Of a DNA stretch of 49,658 nt, positions 19,375-28,364 are shown piece after piece (the first letter of the stretch is position 1; the number at the start of each line of letters is the position of its first letter). Origin of the DNA: Bacteroidales bacterium (lineage in GTDB: Bacteria > Bacteroidota > Bacteroidia > Bacteroidales > Marinilabiliaceae); assembly GCA_022361295.1 (NCBI GenBank), contig JAKSBD010000662.1, forward strand, positions 1-49,658, given 5' to 3'. Made by a program: the position numbers and the translations under genes. The notes under the pieces are model-generated. The model was not told the origin of the DNA. It was given only the letters and a program-made list of their open reading frames with translations, and searched no databases.

Positions 19375-19989
19375 TTACTCTTGAATTAGACGAGGGGCCT
19401 TATCGATATCTGTTTTAACAATGCGAGCAGGATTACCTGCTGCAATTGAGTTGGCGGGCAGATCCTTTGTAAGAACAGAACCTGCTGCAACGATTGAATT
19501 ATCGCCAATCGTTACACCTTTTGTAATTCGCACATCAGAACCAATCCAAACATTTTGACCGATTTTAACGGGTTTAGATTCGGAGTATCTCCAGAAACGA
19601 TAAGGATGATCCTCTGCTTTTGTTCGCATAATTAATCGATCATCAGGATTAATTGAGTGTTCATTGTTATCTGTAATTAAAACACCATCACCAATTGCTG
19701 TATACTTTCCTATCGTAATTGAATTCACTGACAGTATCATACTATTGTCACCGATTTTGGTAAAATCCTCAAATATGATTTTACCATTATTTTGCGAAGA
19801 AAGGTGACCATACATCCACACTGCGTCACCGAGTACTATATCATTTTTATTTGAACCATCAGCATATGCGACGGTACTATAACGGTTAAACTTGTAGTTA
19901 TGTCCTTTTAAGGTTATGTTATTTCTTATTTCCTTTTCTTTAACCTTATTTAGATACTTTAGTACTATACTTTTAATTAAACCAAGCAT
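19375..19989 (-). CDS. Left-handed beta-helix (hexapeptide) acyltransferase
   Basis: CoA-dependent O- or N-acetyltransferase of the LbetaH/XAT class, 204 residues. Hexapeptide repeats such as IGDNSM, IGKYTA, IGDGVL and IGQNVW, IGSDVR, IGDNSI fill about 80-180. The end contains AAGSVLTKDLPANSIAAGNPAR, the standard C-terminal motif of these enzymes. The catalytic His is likely in TDNNEHS near residue 110. It lacks the N-terminal Rossmann-like part of PglD, so it is probably not the bacillosamine acetyltransferase but a general sugar O-acetylase. A 245-bp gap separates it from the tyrosine-kinase gene upstream. Confidence 0.87.
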   Translation of the reverse strand: MLGLIKSIVLKYLNKVKEKEIRNNITLKGHNYKFNRYSTVAYADGSNKNDIVLGDAVWMYGHLSSQNNGKIIFEDFTKIGDNSMILSVNSITIGKYTAIGDGVLITDNNEHSINPDDRLIMRTKAEDHPYRFWRYSESKPVKIGQNVWIGSDVRITKGVTIGDNSIVAAGSVLTKDLPANSIAAGNPARIVKTDIDKAPRLIQE

Positions 19990-20234
19990 TTCTATAATTT
20001 TTAGAACTTATTTAATTCAAGTCATTTTTTTTTTACTTAAAATTTTTAACGGCTTCGCCTGGTCAGTCACATAATAGCAACTAACAAAAGATTATAATTG
20101 TGAGTGAGGTGTTTATAAACTATACTTCATGCAAAAGACTTTGCCTTTTGCAATTAATAAAAATCAAGCTCTCCTGAATGACTTATTTGTTGACAGGATT
20201 ATATCAGGAATGAGAATAAAGTAAAGGCTGTTGA
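19990..20234. other. 245-bp intra-operon gap with an 8-bp hairpin
   Basis: This is the longest gap inside the EPS operon and has no gene. It contains a perfect hairpin with arms TGCAAAAG (20130-20137) and CTTTTGCA (20145-20152) and a 7-nt loop. No T-tract follows on the minus strand, so it is not a classical terminator. RNA processing, protection of the upstream wza-wzc transcript, or a partial stop are all possible. Confidence 0.5.
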
Positions 20235-22649
20235 CTAATTGATTCGGTTATCTTGTAATTGACTCCCAATCTTCTTGGATTTTCCAATATGTTTACCCTT
20301 TCCATTGTGATTATTATAGCCATACCCATAGCCATATTGCTTGCTGAAAATCTGATTATCGTTCATCACTATTCCTACATTGTTAATTTTCTTTTGCTCA
20401 AGGTCCTTCATAATAAAAGCGAAAACATTCTTAATTGTATGGTTATATCGGGCAACAATCAATTTTATGTCTACAAATTTCATTAGTAAATAAGCATCGC
20501 TTACCAGCGCTATTGGGGAGGTATCTAAAATTATGCAATCATATATTTTCTTTAATTGATCAATTAAAATTCCTGTGTCCTTTAGCAGGAGTAACTGGGC
20601 CGGATCAGGAGCTAAATAACCACTTTGTATAAAATCAAGATTTTCGAATGGTGTTGGTGTGATTAGACTTTCACAATCCTCATTATTGACAAACCATGAG
20701 TAAATACCTTTTGAGTTATCTTCATTTTCAGTAAAGTATAATGCGTGCTTTCGTAGGTCAAAATTAATTAACAAGGTTTTGAAGCCGAGTTGAGCATAGC
20801 TATAGGCTAAATTTCGGGCAATATATGTTTTACCTTCATTTTCAATGCATGAAGTAACCATAATAGTTTTTGGTGATATATTCATATATTGAAATTCAAG
20901 ATTAGTTCTTAAGGAACGAAATGACTCAAGAACGGGCATGCCAGGTGGCTCATATGTCGGCTCTTTTTTCTTTTGAGACTCGTGTTTAATCATTCCCACA
21001 ATAGGTGTGTCACACAATTGTTCGATAAAATCCTGACTGTCTATTTTTCTCTTCAGAGTCTTACGAAGTGTTAAGTATGATATGGGTACGATCAGTCCGA
21101 GTAACAAAGCAATTGTATAATTGATTTGTTTATTAGGAGATACGGGTTTCAAACCGGAGCGATGCGCCGGGCCAATAATGATGTTATTAGGAATATTGGA
21201 GGCTAACGTAATTTTTGCTTCTGCGCGCTTTTCTAATAAGTAATTGTATATGGCATCATTCAGTTTGTACTTTCGTTCCAGACCTCCCAGTTGGGTTTGT
21301 GTTTGAGGTAAACGACTCATCGAAGATTGTAACTGTCTTATTCGTTTACTCATCTCATCTATTGTAATATCAACTGTTTTCCTAACTGCAGTAATATTCT
21401 TAAAGATGGTTTCTTTGATATTCTCAATCTTAACATTCAGCTTGCCAACTTGTGGATTAAACTCCTGGTTGTTTTTAATTAAATTAGAACGTTCTGTTTG
21501 TGAGGTGATTAGTTCAGACATTAAATTATTTAATAATTGGTCTGTTATACCCATTGATGCAGGAACAATCATGCTTGAATAATCTTCGTTATTAGTTAGA
21601 TATTCAGCAACATAATCGTAATAACGTTTCCGAGTTGTTAGTTCAGCTAACTGGTTTTGTAACTCCAGGTACTGGACACTTATATTGTCGGCTTGTTGGT
21701 TTGCATTAAGTAAGTAATTGCTTGATTTGAAGTCTTGCAGGCTCTCTTCAGTGACATTCAAGGAGTCAGAAATTTCATTAAGTTGTTGCTCGATATAATC
21801 GATGGTCGCTTTAGCTATATGATTCTTCCATTCAAGGTTTTGCTGCGAATACACATTCATTAACTCGTTTACAATGTCTTTACCTTTTTTTACTGACGGG
21901 CCGTTGTAATTGATATGAACAACAGTGGCCATTTTGTCAATAATATTCAATTCGAGATTTCTTTTGAGATTATTAACCATGCTTGCATTTGTGCTTATAG
22001 TGAAGCACAAATTGTTCTTTGGATCAACTTTAAATTGATCAGTCGATTTGATAATTATAAATGCAAAATCTTTAGTTTCTATTAATTCTCCAAACCTGTG
22101 TTTTTGCTTGAACGACCATTGTTTTTTGATATCTTTTATTTCTCCGGATTTAACGTCAACAAATGAGATATTTGAACCATCTGCTTTAATTAAATAATTT
22201 AAGTTGTCAATAATTTGAATTTTAAACCTGACTCCGACAGGTTGAGTATGGCCTGAAAGTAATATGACTTTAAAAGGAGACTTTCCGTAGATATCCTGGT
22301 AGAAGAATCCATCTTTTCGGTAATAATTAATGTTTAGATTTAAATTCTCAACCGTTCTGGTTAATGTAGGGATTGATTTCAAAACCCATAATTCATTCTG
22401 TAGATTTTGTTTTGGAGAGAATAAATCATTATTAATGAATTCTCTGTTACTACGTGTCGAAGTTTGTGATTCTTCAGTTATTAAAATGGATGAGGAAACT
22501 TTATATATAGGTGTTTTAAATTTATTATATACAAAAGCAATAGCCAGGGATATGACAATGCAAATTCCAAACAATTTGTAGTTTCTCATCAGTAATTGGA
22601 GAAAATACTTTATGTCACTTTCTTCTTTCCCGCTCCTGTATTGTGCCAT
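20235..22649 (-). CDS. wzc: Wzc-like chain-length regulator with BY-kinase domain
   Basis: Inner-membrane polysaccharide co-polymerase and autophosphorylating tyrosine kinase, 804 residues. A Wzz domain lies between two membrane helices (about 24-41 and 509-526), with a coiled-coil-rich middle (about 280-460). The cytoplasmic kinase has Walker A ENEGKT at 603-608, Walker A' INFDLR at 628-633 and Walker B IILDTSP at 706-712. The first Asp of the usual Walker A' is Asn629 here, while Asp631 is kept. The C-terminus carries a short Tyr cluster (Y772, Y774, Y776, Y778) followed by a Lys/Gly-rich tail. It controls polymer length and export together with the Wza-like protein encoded directly upstream. 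Confidence 0.92.
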   Translation of the reverse strand: MAQYRSGKEESDIKYFLQLLMRNYKLFGICIVISLAIAFVYNKFKTPIYKVSSSILITEESQTSTRSNREFINNDLFSPKQNLQNELWVLKSIPTLTRTVENLNLNINYYRKDGFFYQDIYGKSPFKVILLSGHTQPVGVRFKIQIIDNLNYLIKADGSNISFVDVKSGEIKDIKKQWSFKQKHRFGELIETKDFAFIIIKSTDQFKVDPKNNLCFTISTNASMVNNLKRNLELNIIDKMATVVHINYNGPSVKKGKDIVNELMNVYSQQNLEWKNHIAKATIDYIEQQLNEISDSLNVTEESLQDFKSSNYLLNANQQADNISVQYLELQNQLAELTTRKRYYDYVAEYLTNNEDYSSMIVPASMGITDQLLNNLMSELITSQTERSNLIKNNQEFNPQVGKLNVKIENIKETIFKNITAVRKTVDITIDEMSKRIRQLQSSMSRLPQTQTQLGGLERKYKLNDAIYNYLLEKRAEAKITLASNIPNNIIIGPAHRSGLKPVSPNKQINYTIALLLGLIVPISYLTLRKTLKRKIDSQDFIEQLCDTPIVGMIKHESQKKKEPTYEPPGMPVLESFRSLRTNLEFQYMNISPKTIMVTSCIENEGKTYIARNLAYSYAQLGFKTLLINFDLRKHALYFTENEDNSKGIYSWFVNNEDCESLITPTPFENLDFIQSGYLAPDPAQLLLLKDTGILIDQLKKIYDCIILDTSPIALVSDAYLLMKFVDIKLIVARYNHTIKNVFAFIMKDLEQKKINNVGIVMNDNQIFSKQYGYGYGYNNHNGKGKHIGKSKKIGSQLQDNRIN

Positions 22650-22666
22650 AGCTTCATGTGTTTTAG

Positions 22667-23458
22667 TTATTCAATAACAGAATAAAAAAGTATTCCGGCC
22701 GTAATTGTCGATATCAGAATTGCGTATGGAAACTCATTAATAGCCCAGAATCTTTTACGCATCGGCTTTACATAGATAATATCATTAGGGTGGACGTATA
22801 AATCATTTGACGCCAGTATATTCTGATCAGTCAGGCTAATCGGAATTCTCAGGTTTTTTCCGTTTTGATTACGGATGATTACAACTTTATTTCTATCTCC
22901 CCAAATAGTAATATCACCAGCAAGTCCTATGGCATCATAAACAGTAAACTTATCAAGCGTATAGTTATACTGCCCTGGTCGTTGAACTTCCCCGATAACT
23001 GTTACATTTCGATTGACCAATTTTACACTTACAGCAGGTTGATTAAGAATTTTAACAACCGAGCTGAGAATTATATCACTTACCTCTTTAGTTGTTTTAT
23101 CTTTCACATTTATATCACCAAGAACGGGTAGTGTGATATTTCCTTCTTTATCAATGACGTATGAAAACAATGATGCTCCATATGGTTGTATGGAGACATT
23201 TTCTAAATAACCGGAGGAGTTGTTAGACGAGAATATTTGCGCTGAAGGATCATCCAGACTTGTGACTTTTATATACAATTCATCTTTAGGTTGTAAGCGG
23301 TAATCTTCAATAAGAGCTTCTTCAAAAGATTGAATGTCAGAGTCGTCACCCTGGACATATTCAAGATTTTTTTGAGTTACGCACGAACAGGAAATGATTA
23401 CCAGAAACAGAGCTAATGACCATTTAATATAATTGAGGCAATTTTGTAGACTATTCAC
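22667..23458 (-). CDS. wza: Wza-like polysaccharide export lipoprotein
   Basis: Outer-membrane polysaccharide export protein (Poly_export plus SLBB domains), 263 residues. The N-terminal hydrophobic stretch ends in IISC, a lipobox with Cys24 (a second Cys is at 26). YRLQPKDELYIKV (about 53-65) opens the Poly_export domain, and VTVIGEVQRPGQYNY (about 151-165) the SLBB domain. The C-terminus has a hydrophobic helix (about 243-260), as in the short Bacteroidota version. It is the first gene of the EPS operon, so the operon promoter should lie in 23459-23928, though I could not identify a convincing one. Confidence 0.9.
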   Translation of the reverse strand: MNSLQNCLNYIKWSLALFLVIISCSCVTQKNLEYVQGDDSDIQSFEEALIEDYRLQPKDELYIKVTSLDDPSAQIFSSNNSSGYLENVSIQPYGASLFSYVIDKEGNITLPVLGDINVKDKTTKEVSDIILSSVVKILNQPAVSVKLVNRNVTVIGEVQRPGQYNYTLDKFTVYDAIGLAGDITIWGDRNKVVIIRNQNGKNLRIPISLTDQNILASNDLYVHPNDIIYVKPMRKRFWAINEFPYAILISTITAGILFYSVIE

Positions 23459-23928
23459 TCGATTCCATTTTATATTTTAATACCTCAAATAAATTACCTT
23501 TTAAAAAAAACAATCGCTTTGAATTTTGACTAAATAAAATCAAGTATTGATTAATCGTGTTATTTTGGTGATGAATTAATGTTGAAGTATGTTAATGTAT
23601 TAAAGAATAGTAGTTTACATACTTTATTGCAAAGTAGTTTTATTTTATGATACGGGGAGTTAAAGATTAGAAAATCAGCTAGTAATAGAGTTGCTTGCTT
23701 TAATTAAGGTGTAATAAGAAAAATAAGATAAATAAAGAACAGGACCTCGATTTTATGTAATGTTAATAGAGTATTGTATTTACTAAAATATATAATTTAA
23801 GGAATCAGGTACGAGTGAAATATTAACAACGGTTGTTTATTCTTAAGATAAATTGTATATTAACAATGTAATTCGAAGTCATACTATGCAGGGTCATTTA
23901 ATACTAATCAAATATTAAATGATAAGTT
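23459..23928. promoter_or_regulatory. AT-rich divergent intergenic region, presumed EPS operon promoter
   Basis: A 470-bp AT-rich region between the first EPS gene (-) and the ExbD-like gene (+), with no credible ORF. It must hold the EPS operon promoter and that of the ExbD-like gene, but I found no exact TAnnTTTG box on either strand. No UpxY/NusG-like antiterminator gene or invertible-promoter repeats were seen, unlike many Bacteroides capsule loci. Confidence 0.45.
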
Positions 23929-24507
23929 ATGACAACACGTAGACAAATCAAAGAGCTCAATGCTGGCTCAATGGCAGACATTGCCTTCCTTCTTTTAATT
24001 TTCTTTCTTGTTACGACAACTATGGATTCTGATTTAGGATTGGGAACTGTTCTTCCCCCATACACAGATGACATTGACACTCAGCCACCTCCTGTAAATG
24101 ACCGAAATGTCTTTGAGATATTGGTGAATTCAGAGAACCAGTTATTGGTGGAAAAGCAACCTCTCGATTTAGTTCTGTTGACCGAGGCAACCAAGACGTT
24201 TATTTTAAATCCATTGGATGATATTAATTTATCAGATAAAGAGATGAAGGATATAACACTCTTAGGAATGACCAGTGTCAGCAAAGGGATTATTTCAATA
24301 CAAACGGCTAATGATACGGAGTATCAGACATACCTAATGGTTCAAAATGAAATAATACGTGCTTTTAATGAAATGCGTGATGAAATGGCGCAAACTAAAT
24401 TTGGTAAAAAGTATAAGGATTTAGGAAAACCAGAAAAAGATGCTATTCGGGCAGCCTGCCCAAAATTGATTTCAGAAGCAGAACCGGTCAAGATTGCCGG
24501 TATTTAG
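23929..24507 (+). CDS. exbD: ExbD/TolR-like biopolymer transport protein, without ExbB partner nearby
   Basis: Single-pass inner-membrane protein of 192 residues. The start MTTRRQIKELNAGSMADIAFLL fits the Bacteroidota ExbD type: one transmembrane helix (about 17-31) with the proton-path Asp at position 17. A periplasmic domain follows, with a C-terminal extension after residue 115 (QTANDTEYQTYLMVQ and a long amphipathic helix). ExbD normally works with ExbB and TonB, drawing on the proton motive force. Here no exbB, tonB or second exbD is adjacent: the neighbours are the EPS operon (divergent) and the carboxylase operon (convergent). Confidence 0.85.
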   Translation: MTTRRQIKELNAGSMADIAFLLLIFFLVTTTMDSDLGLGTVLPPYTDDIDTQPPPVNDRNVFEILVNSENQLLVEKQPLDLVLLTEATKTFILNPLDDINLSDKEMKDITLLGMTSVSKGIISIQTANDTEYQTYLMVQNEIIRAFNEMRDEMAQTKFGKKYKDLGKPEKDAIRAACPKLISEAEPVKIAGI

Positions 24508-24519
24508 AATCAAAAATAA

Positions 24520-24543
24520 AAGCCGGTTTATTTAAACCGGCTT
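24520..24543. terminator. Bidirectional intrinsic terminator
   Basis: Perfect 11-bp stem AAGCCGGTTTA (24520-24530) / TAAACCGGCTT (24533-24543) with a minimal loop. On the minus strand it is followed by a T-rich tract, so it mainly ends the carboxylase operon (stop at 24553). It may also serve the ExbD-like gene ending at 24507. Confidence 0.85.
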
Positions 24544-24552
24544 CTTTGATGA

Positions 24553-26091
24553 TTATAAAGGAATGTTTCCATGTTTCTTAGGCGGATTGGCTTCACTTTT
24601 ATTTTGTGACATTTCAAGCGCCTGAATTAATTTAAATCGAGTTTCTTTAGGTAAAATGATTTCATCGATATAGCCTAATTCAGCAGCTCTGTATGGATTG
24701 GCGAAGTTTTCACGGTAATCATCAACTTTTTCAGCCTTTGCTATCTCATCTGATTCACCTCTGAAGATGATATTGACTGCACCTTCAGGTCCCATTACAG
24801 CTATTTCAGCTGTAGGGTATGCAAAATTAATGTCGGCTGCCAAATGCTTGGATGCCATTACATCATAAGCTCCTCCATAGGCTTTACGTGTGATAACAGT
24901 GATTTTTGGAACGGTAGCTTCTGCATAGGCGTATAATAATTTGGCTCCGTGCTTGATAATTCCACCATACTCCTGAACTGTGCCCGGTAAGAAACCAGGA
25001 ACATCAACAAAAGTTACTACCGGAATGTTAAAAGCATCACAGAAGCGCACAAAACGAGCTCCTTTAGCCGATGATTCGATATCAAGTACACCCGCAAGAT
25101 AGTTGGGCTGGTTACCAATTATACCGACAGTACGACCTGCCATGCGGCCAAATCCTGTAATGATATTCTGAGCATAATGAGGCATCACTTCAAAGAAGTG
25201 CTGGTTATCTACCACTTTACCAATGATATCATGCATATCGTATGGCTTATTTGGATCTGCAGGTATCAATTCCTGCAATTCTTCGCTTTCTCGCCTGATA
25301 TCATCTGTTGTAGGGAGAACAGGTGGATCTTCCATGTTATTAGAAGGCAAAAAGCTTAGTAACTCTCTAATCATCATTAGTGTATGCTCGTCGTCATCTC
25401 CCATGAAATGGGCAACGCCACTTTTGGCATTGTGTGTCATTGCACCACCCAGCTCTTCTTTGGTTACTTCTTCATGTGTAACTGTCTTAATAACATCAGG
25501 ACCGGTTACAAACATGTAACTTGTATCTTTCACCATAAAAATGAAATCTGTGAGGGCAGGGGAGTATACTGCTCCGCCGGCACAAGGGCCCATAATGGCA
25601 GATATCTGAGGAATAACACCTGAAGACTTGACATTCAAAAAGAAGATGTCACCGTAACCTGCTAAGCTTTGGACACCTTCCTGAATACGAGCACCACCTG
25701 AATCGTTTAATCCAATCAGGGGAGCCCCCATCTTAAGTGCCAATTTTGATACTTTAATAATCTTATCGGCATTAGTGCGACTTAGCGAGCCACCGAATAC
25801 TGTAAAATCCTGTGCAAATACATAAACCAGTCGTCCATCTACTTTTCCATACCCTGTAATGAATCCATCACCAGGGAATTGGGTTTTCTCCATGCCAAAA
25901 TTATTGCAGCGGTGCTTAACCAGTTTATCAAGTTCAACAAAGGTACCGGCATCTAAAAATAATTCTATACGTTCACGGGCTGTTAATTTACCGCCCTTAT
26001 GCTGCTTTTCTATGCGTGCTTCGCCACCGCCGGCTTCAGCTTGTTTGTTGCGGTCATCAAACTTTTTATATTTTTCTTCTAAACTTTGCAT
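24553..26091 (-). CDS. pccB: Acyl-CoA carboxylase carboxyltransferase subunit (PccB type)
   Basis: Carboxyltransferase that moves CO2 from carboxybiotin to an acyl-CoA, most likely propionyl-CoA to methylmalonyl-CoA. The length of 512 residues is usual. Visible family marks are [13 protein letters not shown] at about 34-46, [12 protein letters not shown] near 133-144, and [12 protein letters not shown] near 168-179 in the N-terminal crotonase-like half. [10 protein letters not shown] and [16 protein letters not shown] mark the C-terminal half. It is the last gene of a three-gene minus-strand operon with biotin carrier and biotin carboxylase. MmdA (methylmalonyl-CoA decarboxylase) is very similar, but the adjacent biotin carboxylase favours a carboxylase. 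Confidence 0.9.
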   Translation of the reverse strand: MQSLEEKYKKFDDRNKQAEAGGGEARIEKQHKGGKLTARERIELFLDAGTFVELDKLVKHRCNNFGMEKTQFPGDGFITGYGKVDGRLVYVFAQDFTVFGGSLSRTNADKIIKVSKLALKMGAPLIGLNDSGGARIQEGVQSLAGYGDIFFLNVKSSGVIPQISAIMGPCAGGAVYSPALTDFIFMVKDTSYMFVTGPDVIKTVTHEEVTKEELGGAMTHNAKSGVAHFMGDDDEHTLMMIRELLSFLPSNNMEDPPVLPTTDDIRRESEELQELIPADPNKPYDMHDIIGKVVDNQHFFEVMPHYAQNIITGFGRMAGRTVGIIGNQPNYLAGVLDIESSAKGARFVRFCDAFNIPVVTFVDVPGFLPGTVQEYGGIIKHGAKLLYAYAEATVPKITVITRKAYGGAYDVMASKHLAADINFAYPTAEIAVMGPEGAVNIIFRGESDEIAKAEKVDDYRENFANPYRAAELGYIDEIILPKETRFKLIQALEMSQNKSEANPPKKHGNIPL

Positions 26092-26108
26092 TTTTTCTGA
26101 TTTACAGG

Positions 26109-26615
26109 TTATTCAATTTCAATTAGTGGTTGGTGTCCTTCAACAGCATCGCCTTCAGCAACGTGAATGTGCTTAATGACTCCATCAACTGAAGATTTAT
26201 ATTCACTTTCCATTTTCATGGCAGATACAATCACTACAGTTTGTCCTTTTTCAACCGTGTCACCTTCACTGACTGGAATTTTAACAATTTTTCCTGGCAT
26301 TGGAGTTGAAATGACATTACCGCCTGAATCAAGAGAGGACTTTGATGCATTACGATAACGTGTTGCGGCATCTATCACCTCTATTTCGTAGTAATTGTTG
26401 ATGGTATTTACTTTGTAGTGATTAATGTCTGCTCCTTGTATCATCTCCATGTTAACAGATTGACCATCCAATAAAATTGAATAGGCATCAGACTCCACTT
26501 TAACCAGGTCAAGATCGTAGATGCGGTTATCAATGTCTACTTTGTATTTGGTGCCATCTTGTTCTAGGATTTTAATCCTGGCACGACGAGAATCTATTTT
26601 TAGTTCTATAGGCAT
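26109..26615 (-). CDS. Biotin carboxyl carrier protein of acyl-CoA carboxylase
   Basis: Carrier subunit of 168 residues whose biotinylated lysine shuttles CO2 between the carboxylase and carboxyltransferase subunits. The biotin-attachment motif is SAMKMES with K134; [11 protein letters not shown] (about 103-113) opens the biotinyl domain. The N-terminal 85 residues form a separate beta-rich domain, as in propionyl/oxaloacetate-type carriers. It lies 17 bp before pccB and 10 bp after the biotin carboxylase gene, so the three subunits are co-expressed. Confidence 0.9.
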   Translation of the reverse strand: MPIELKIDSRRARIKILEQDGTKYKVDIDNRIYDLDLVKVESDAYSILLDGQSVNMEMIQGADINHYKVNTINNYYEIEVIDAATRYRNASKSSLDSGGNVISTPMPGKIVKIPVSEGDTVEKGQTVVIVSAMKMESEYKSSVDGVIKHIHVAEGDAVEGHQPLIEIE

Positions 26616-26625
26616 ATTAGCTGAT

Positions 26626-28140
26626 TTAATAGCGAATTACATTTTTGCGACGTGCATATTCTTTCCAGGCTGATTGGTTTGGCGTGGCCACATTTGAATT
26701 GTCTGCAGCTTCCTGCAGCTTTTCAGTATAATCGAGAAAAGCAACGAATAGTGCAATGTCTTCGCAATAGTCTGAACAATCATCTTCTTCAGTCATCAGA
26801 AAGTCCATATTCTTTTCAATAAAGTGAGTGTCGTAATTACCATCAACAAAGTCACTCGCTTCCATAATGCGTGATACGAATGGGATGGATGTTTTTACAC
26901 CTGTTATTTTGTACTCATACAAGGCGCGTTTCATACGATCAATGGCTTCCTGGCGTGTCGGTGCCCATGAGATAAGCTTAGAAATCATAGGGTCGTAATG
27001 GAAAGGAATTTCATAACCTTCGTATACATACCCATCAGTTCGTATACCTAATCCCATTGGTTCTGTAATATTTTTCACGACACCCGGGCAAGGCATAAAG
27101 TTATTTTTATGATCCTCAGCATATATGCGACATTCAATAGCATGACCATTTTGTCTTAAATCTTCCTGCTTAAACTCCAATGGAAGTCCGTTTGCCACAT
27201 TGATTTGGGCTTTAACCAAATCAACACCTGTTGTTCTTTCAGTGATGGGGTGCTCCACCTGAAGCCGTGTATTCATTTCCAGAAAGTAGAAATTGTGGTC
27301 ATTATCAACCAGGAATTCAACGGTTCCTGCACCTACATAATTTACAGATTTAGCGGCTTGTATGGCCTGCTCTCCCATTTTCTGTCGCAGTTCAGGCGTC
27401 ATAAGTGGTGAAGGGGTTTCCTCAACTACTTTTTGATGACGACGTTGTACTGAGCATTCGCGTTCAAATAAATGAACATAGTTACCATGCTGATCTGCCA
27501 TAATCTGGAATTCAATGTGATGAGGCCCTTCAATGTACTTTTCAATGTATACTGCGTCGTCGCCAAATGCAGAGCGAGCTTCAGACTTGGCCATCTCATA
27601 GGCATTTACCAGCTCTTTTTCTTCACGTACCAGACGCATACCTTTACCACCTCCTCCGGCACTGGCTTTAAGCATAATAGGATAGCCAATTTGGGTGGCT
27701 GTTTCTTTAAGTTTATTTGGGTCGTCAATGTTTTCTTTAGTACCAGGAACAACAGGTACACTGGATTCAATCATTAACTGACGGGCAGTTAACTTATCAC
27801 CCATTGTATTAATGGCTTCAATCGATGGACCAATGAATATGATTCCTGCTTTAGAAACTTCTTCTGCGAAGAGCGCATTTTCTGATAAAAAACCATAACC
27901 AGGATGGATGGCATCTGCCTTGCTGGCAACAGCTACGTCAATTATTTTTTTGATGTTAAGGTAGCTTTCGGTTGAAGCAGCAGGACCAACGCAATGTGCT
28001 TCGTCGGCATACCTGACATGTTTGGCTGTTCGGTCAGCCTCGGAAAATATGGCAACCGATTTTATACCCATTTCACGACATGAACGCATGACGCGGACGG
28101 CTATTTCACCTCGGTTGGCAACTAATACTTTTCTAATCAT
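26626..28140 (-). CDS. accC: Biotin carboxylase subunit (acyl-CoA carboxylase)
   Basis: ATP-grasp enzyme of 504 residues that carboxylates the biotin of the carrier protein using bicarbonate and ATP. The start MIRKVLVANRGEIAVRVMR is the classical family N-terminus. The glycine-rich ATP loop KASAGGGGKGMR lies near 158-169, and the catalytic region HPITERTTGVDLVK near 297-310. The extra C-terminal 50 residues after the carboxylase core are less conserved. First gene of the carboxylase operon; its 5' region faces the ferritin gene. Its neighbours favour propionyl-CoA carboxylase over acetyl-CoA carboxylase. Confidence 0.92.
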   Translation of the reverse strand: MIRKVLVANRGEIAVRVMRSCREMGIKSVAIFSEADRTAKHVRYADEAHCVGPAASTESYLNIKKIIDVAVASKADAIHPGYGFLSENALFAEEVSKAGIIFIGPSIEAINTMGDKLTARQLMIESSVPVVPGTKENIDDPNKLKETATQIGYPIMLKASAGGGGKGMRLVREEKELVNAYEMAKSEARSAFGDDAVYIEKYIEGPHHIEFQIMADQHGNYVHLFERECSVQRRHQKVVEETPSPLMTPELRQKMGEQAIQAAKSVNYVGAGTVEFLVDNDHNFYFLEMNTRLQVEHPITERTTGVDLVKAQINVANGLPLEFKQEDLRQNGHAIECRIYAEDHKNNFMPCPGVVKNITEPMGLGIRTDGYVYEGYEIPFHYDPMISKLISWAPTRQEAIDRMKRALYEYKITGVKTSIPFVSRIMEASDFVDGNYDTHFIEKNMDFLMTEEDDCSDYCEDIALFVAFLDYTEKLQEAADNSNVATPNQSAWKEYARRKNVIRY

Positions 28141-28313
28141 AATGGAATAAAGATTTCATTTATAAAAAATTAGAAGTCAAAATGTTTTAATGAATATTAA
28201 AAGACCTTAAAATCCGACATGCAAAAATGATGATTTTTGTCAAACTACCAAACAGATTGAGGATTTTGTTTGGAATGAGTATAAATAACTATGCGCTTAA
28301 ACACCTGCTGATG

Positions 28314-28339
28314 TTGAAGGGTTAATAAGTGTATCTTTG
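28314..28339 (+). promoter_or_regulatory. Bacteroidota-type promoter of the ferritin gene
   Basis: The -7 box TATCTTTG (28332-28339) exactly matches TAnnTTTG. A TTG at 28314-28316 may be the -33 element, though the 15-nt spacing is short. Transcription would begin near 28346, which places the GTG at 28329 upstream of the transcript and supports the ATG at 28365 as the ferritin start. Confidence 0.65.
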
Positions 28340-28364
28340 TTGTTATAACTTAATATTGACTGTT

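Noticed and set aside
2154..23458. Exosortase/PEP-CTERM-linked EPS locus
   Set aside because: FemAB-like, deacetylase and amidotransferase genes recall such loci, but there is no exosortase and no PEP-CTERM protein in the window.
23459..23928. Phase-variable invertible promoter of the EPS operon
   Set aside because: No inverted repeats framing a promoter and no site-specific recombinase gene were seen.
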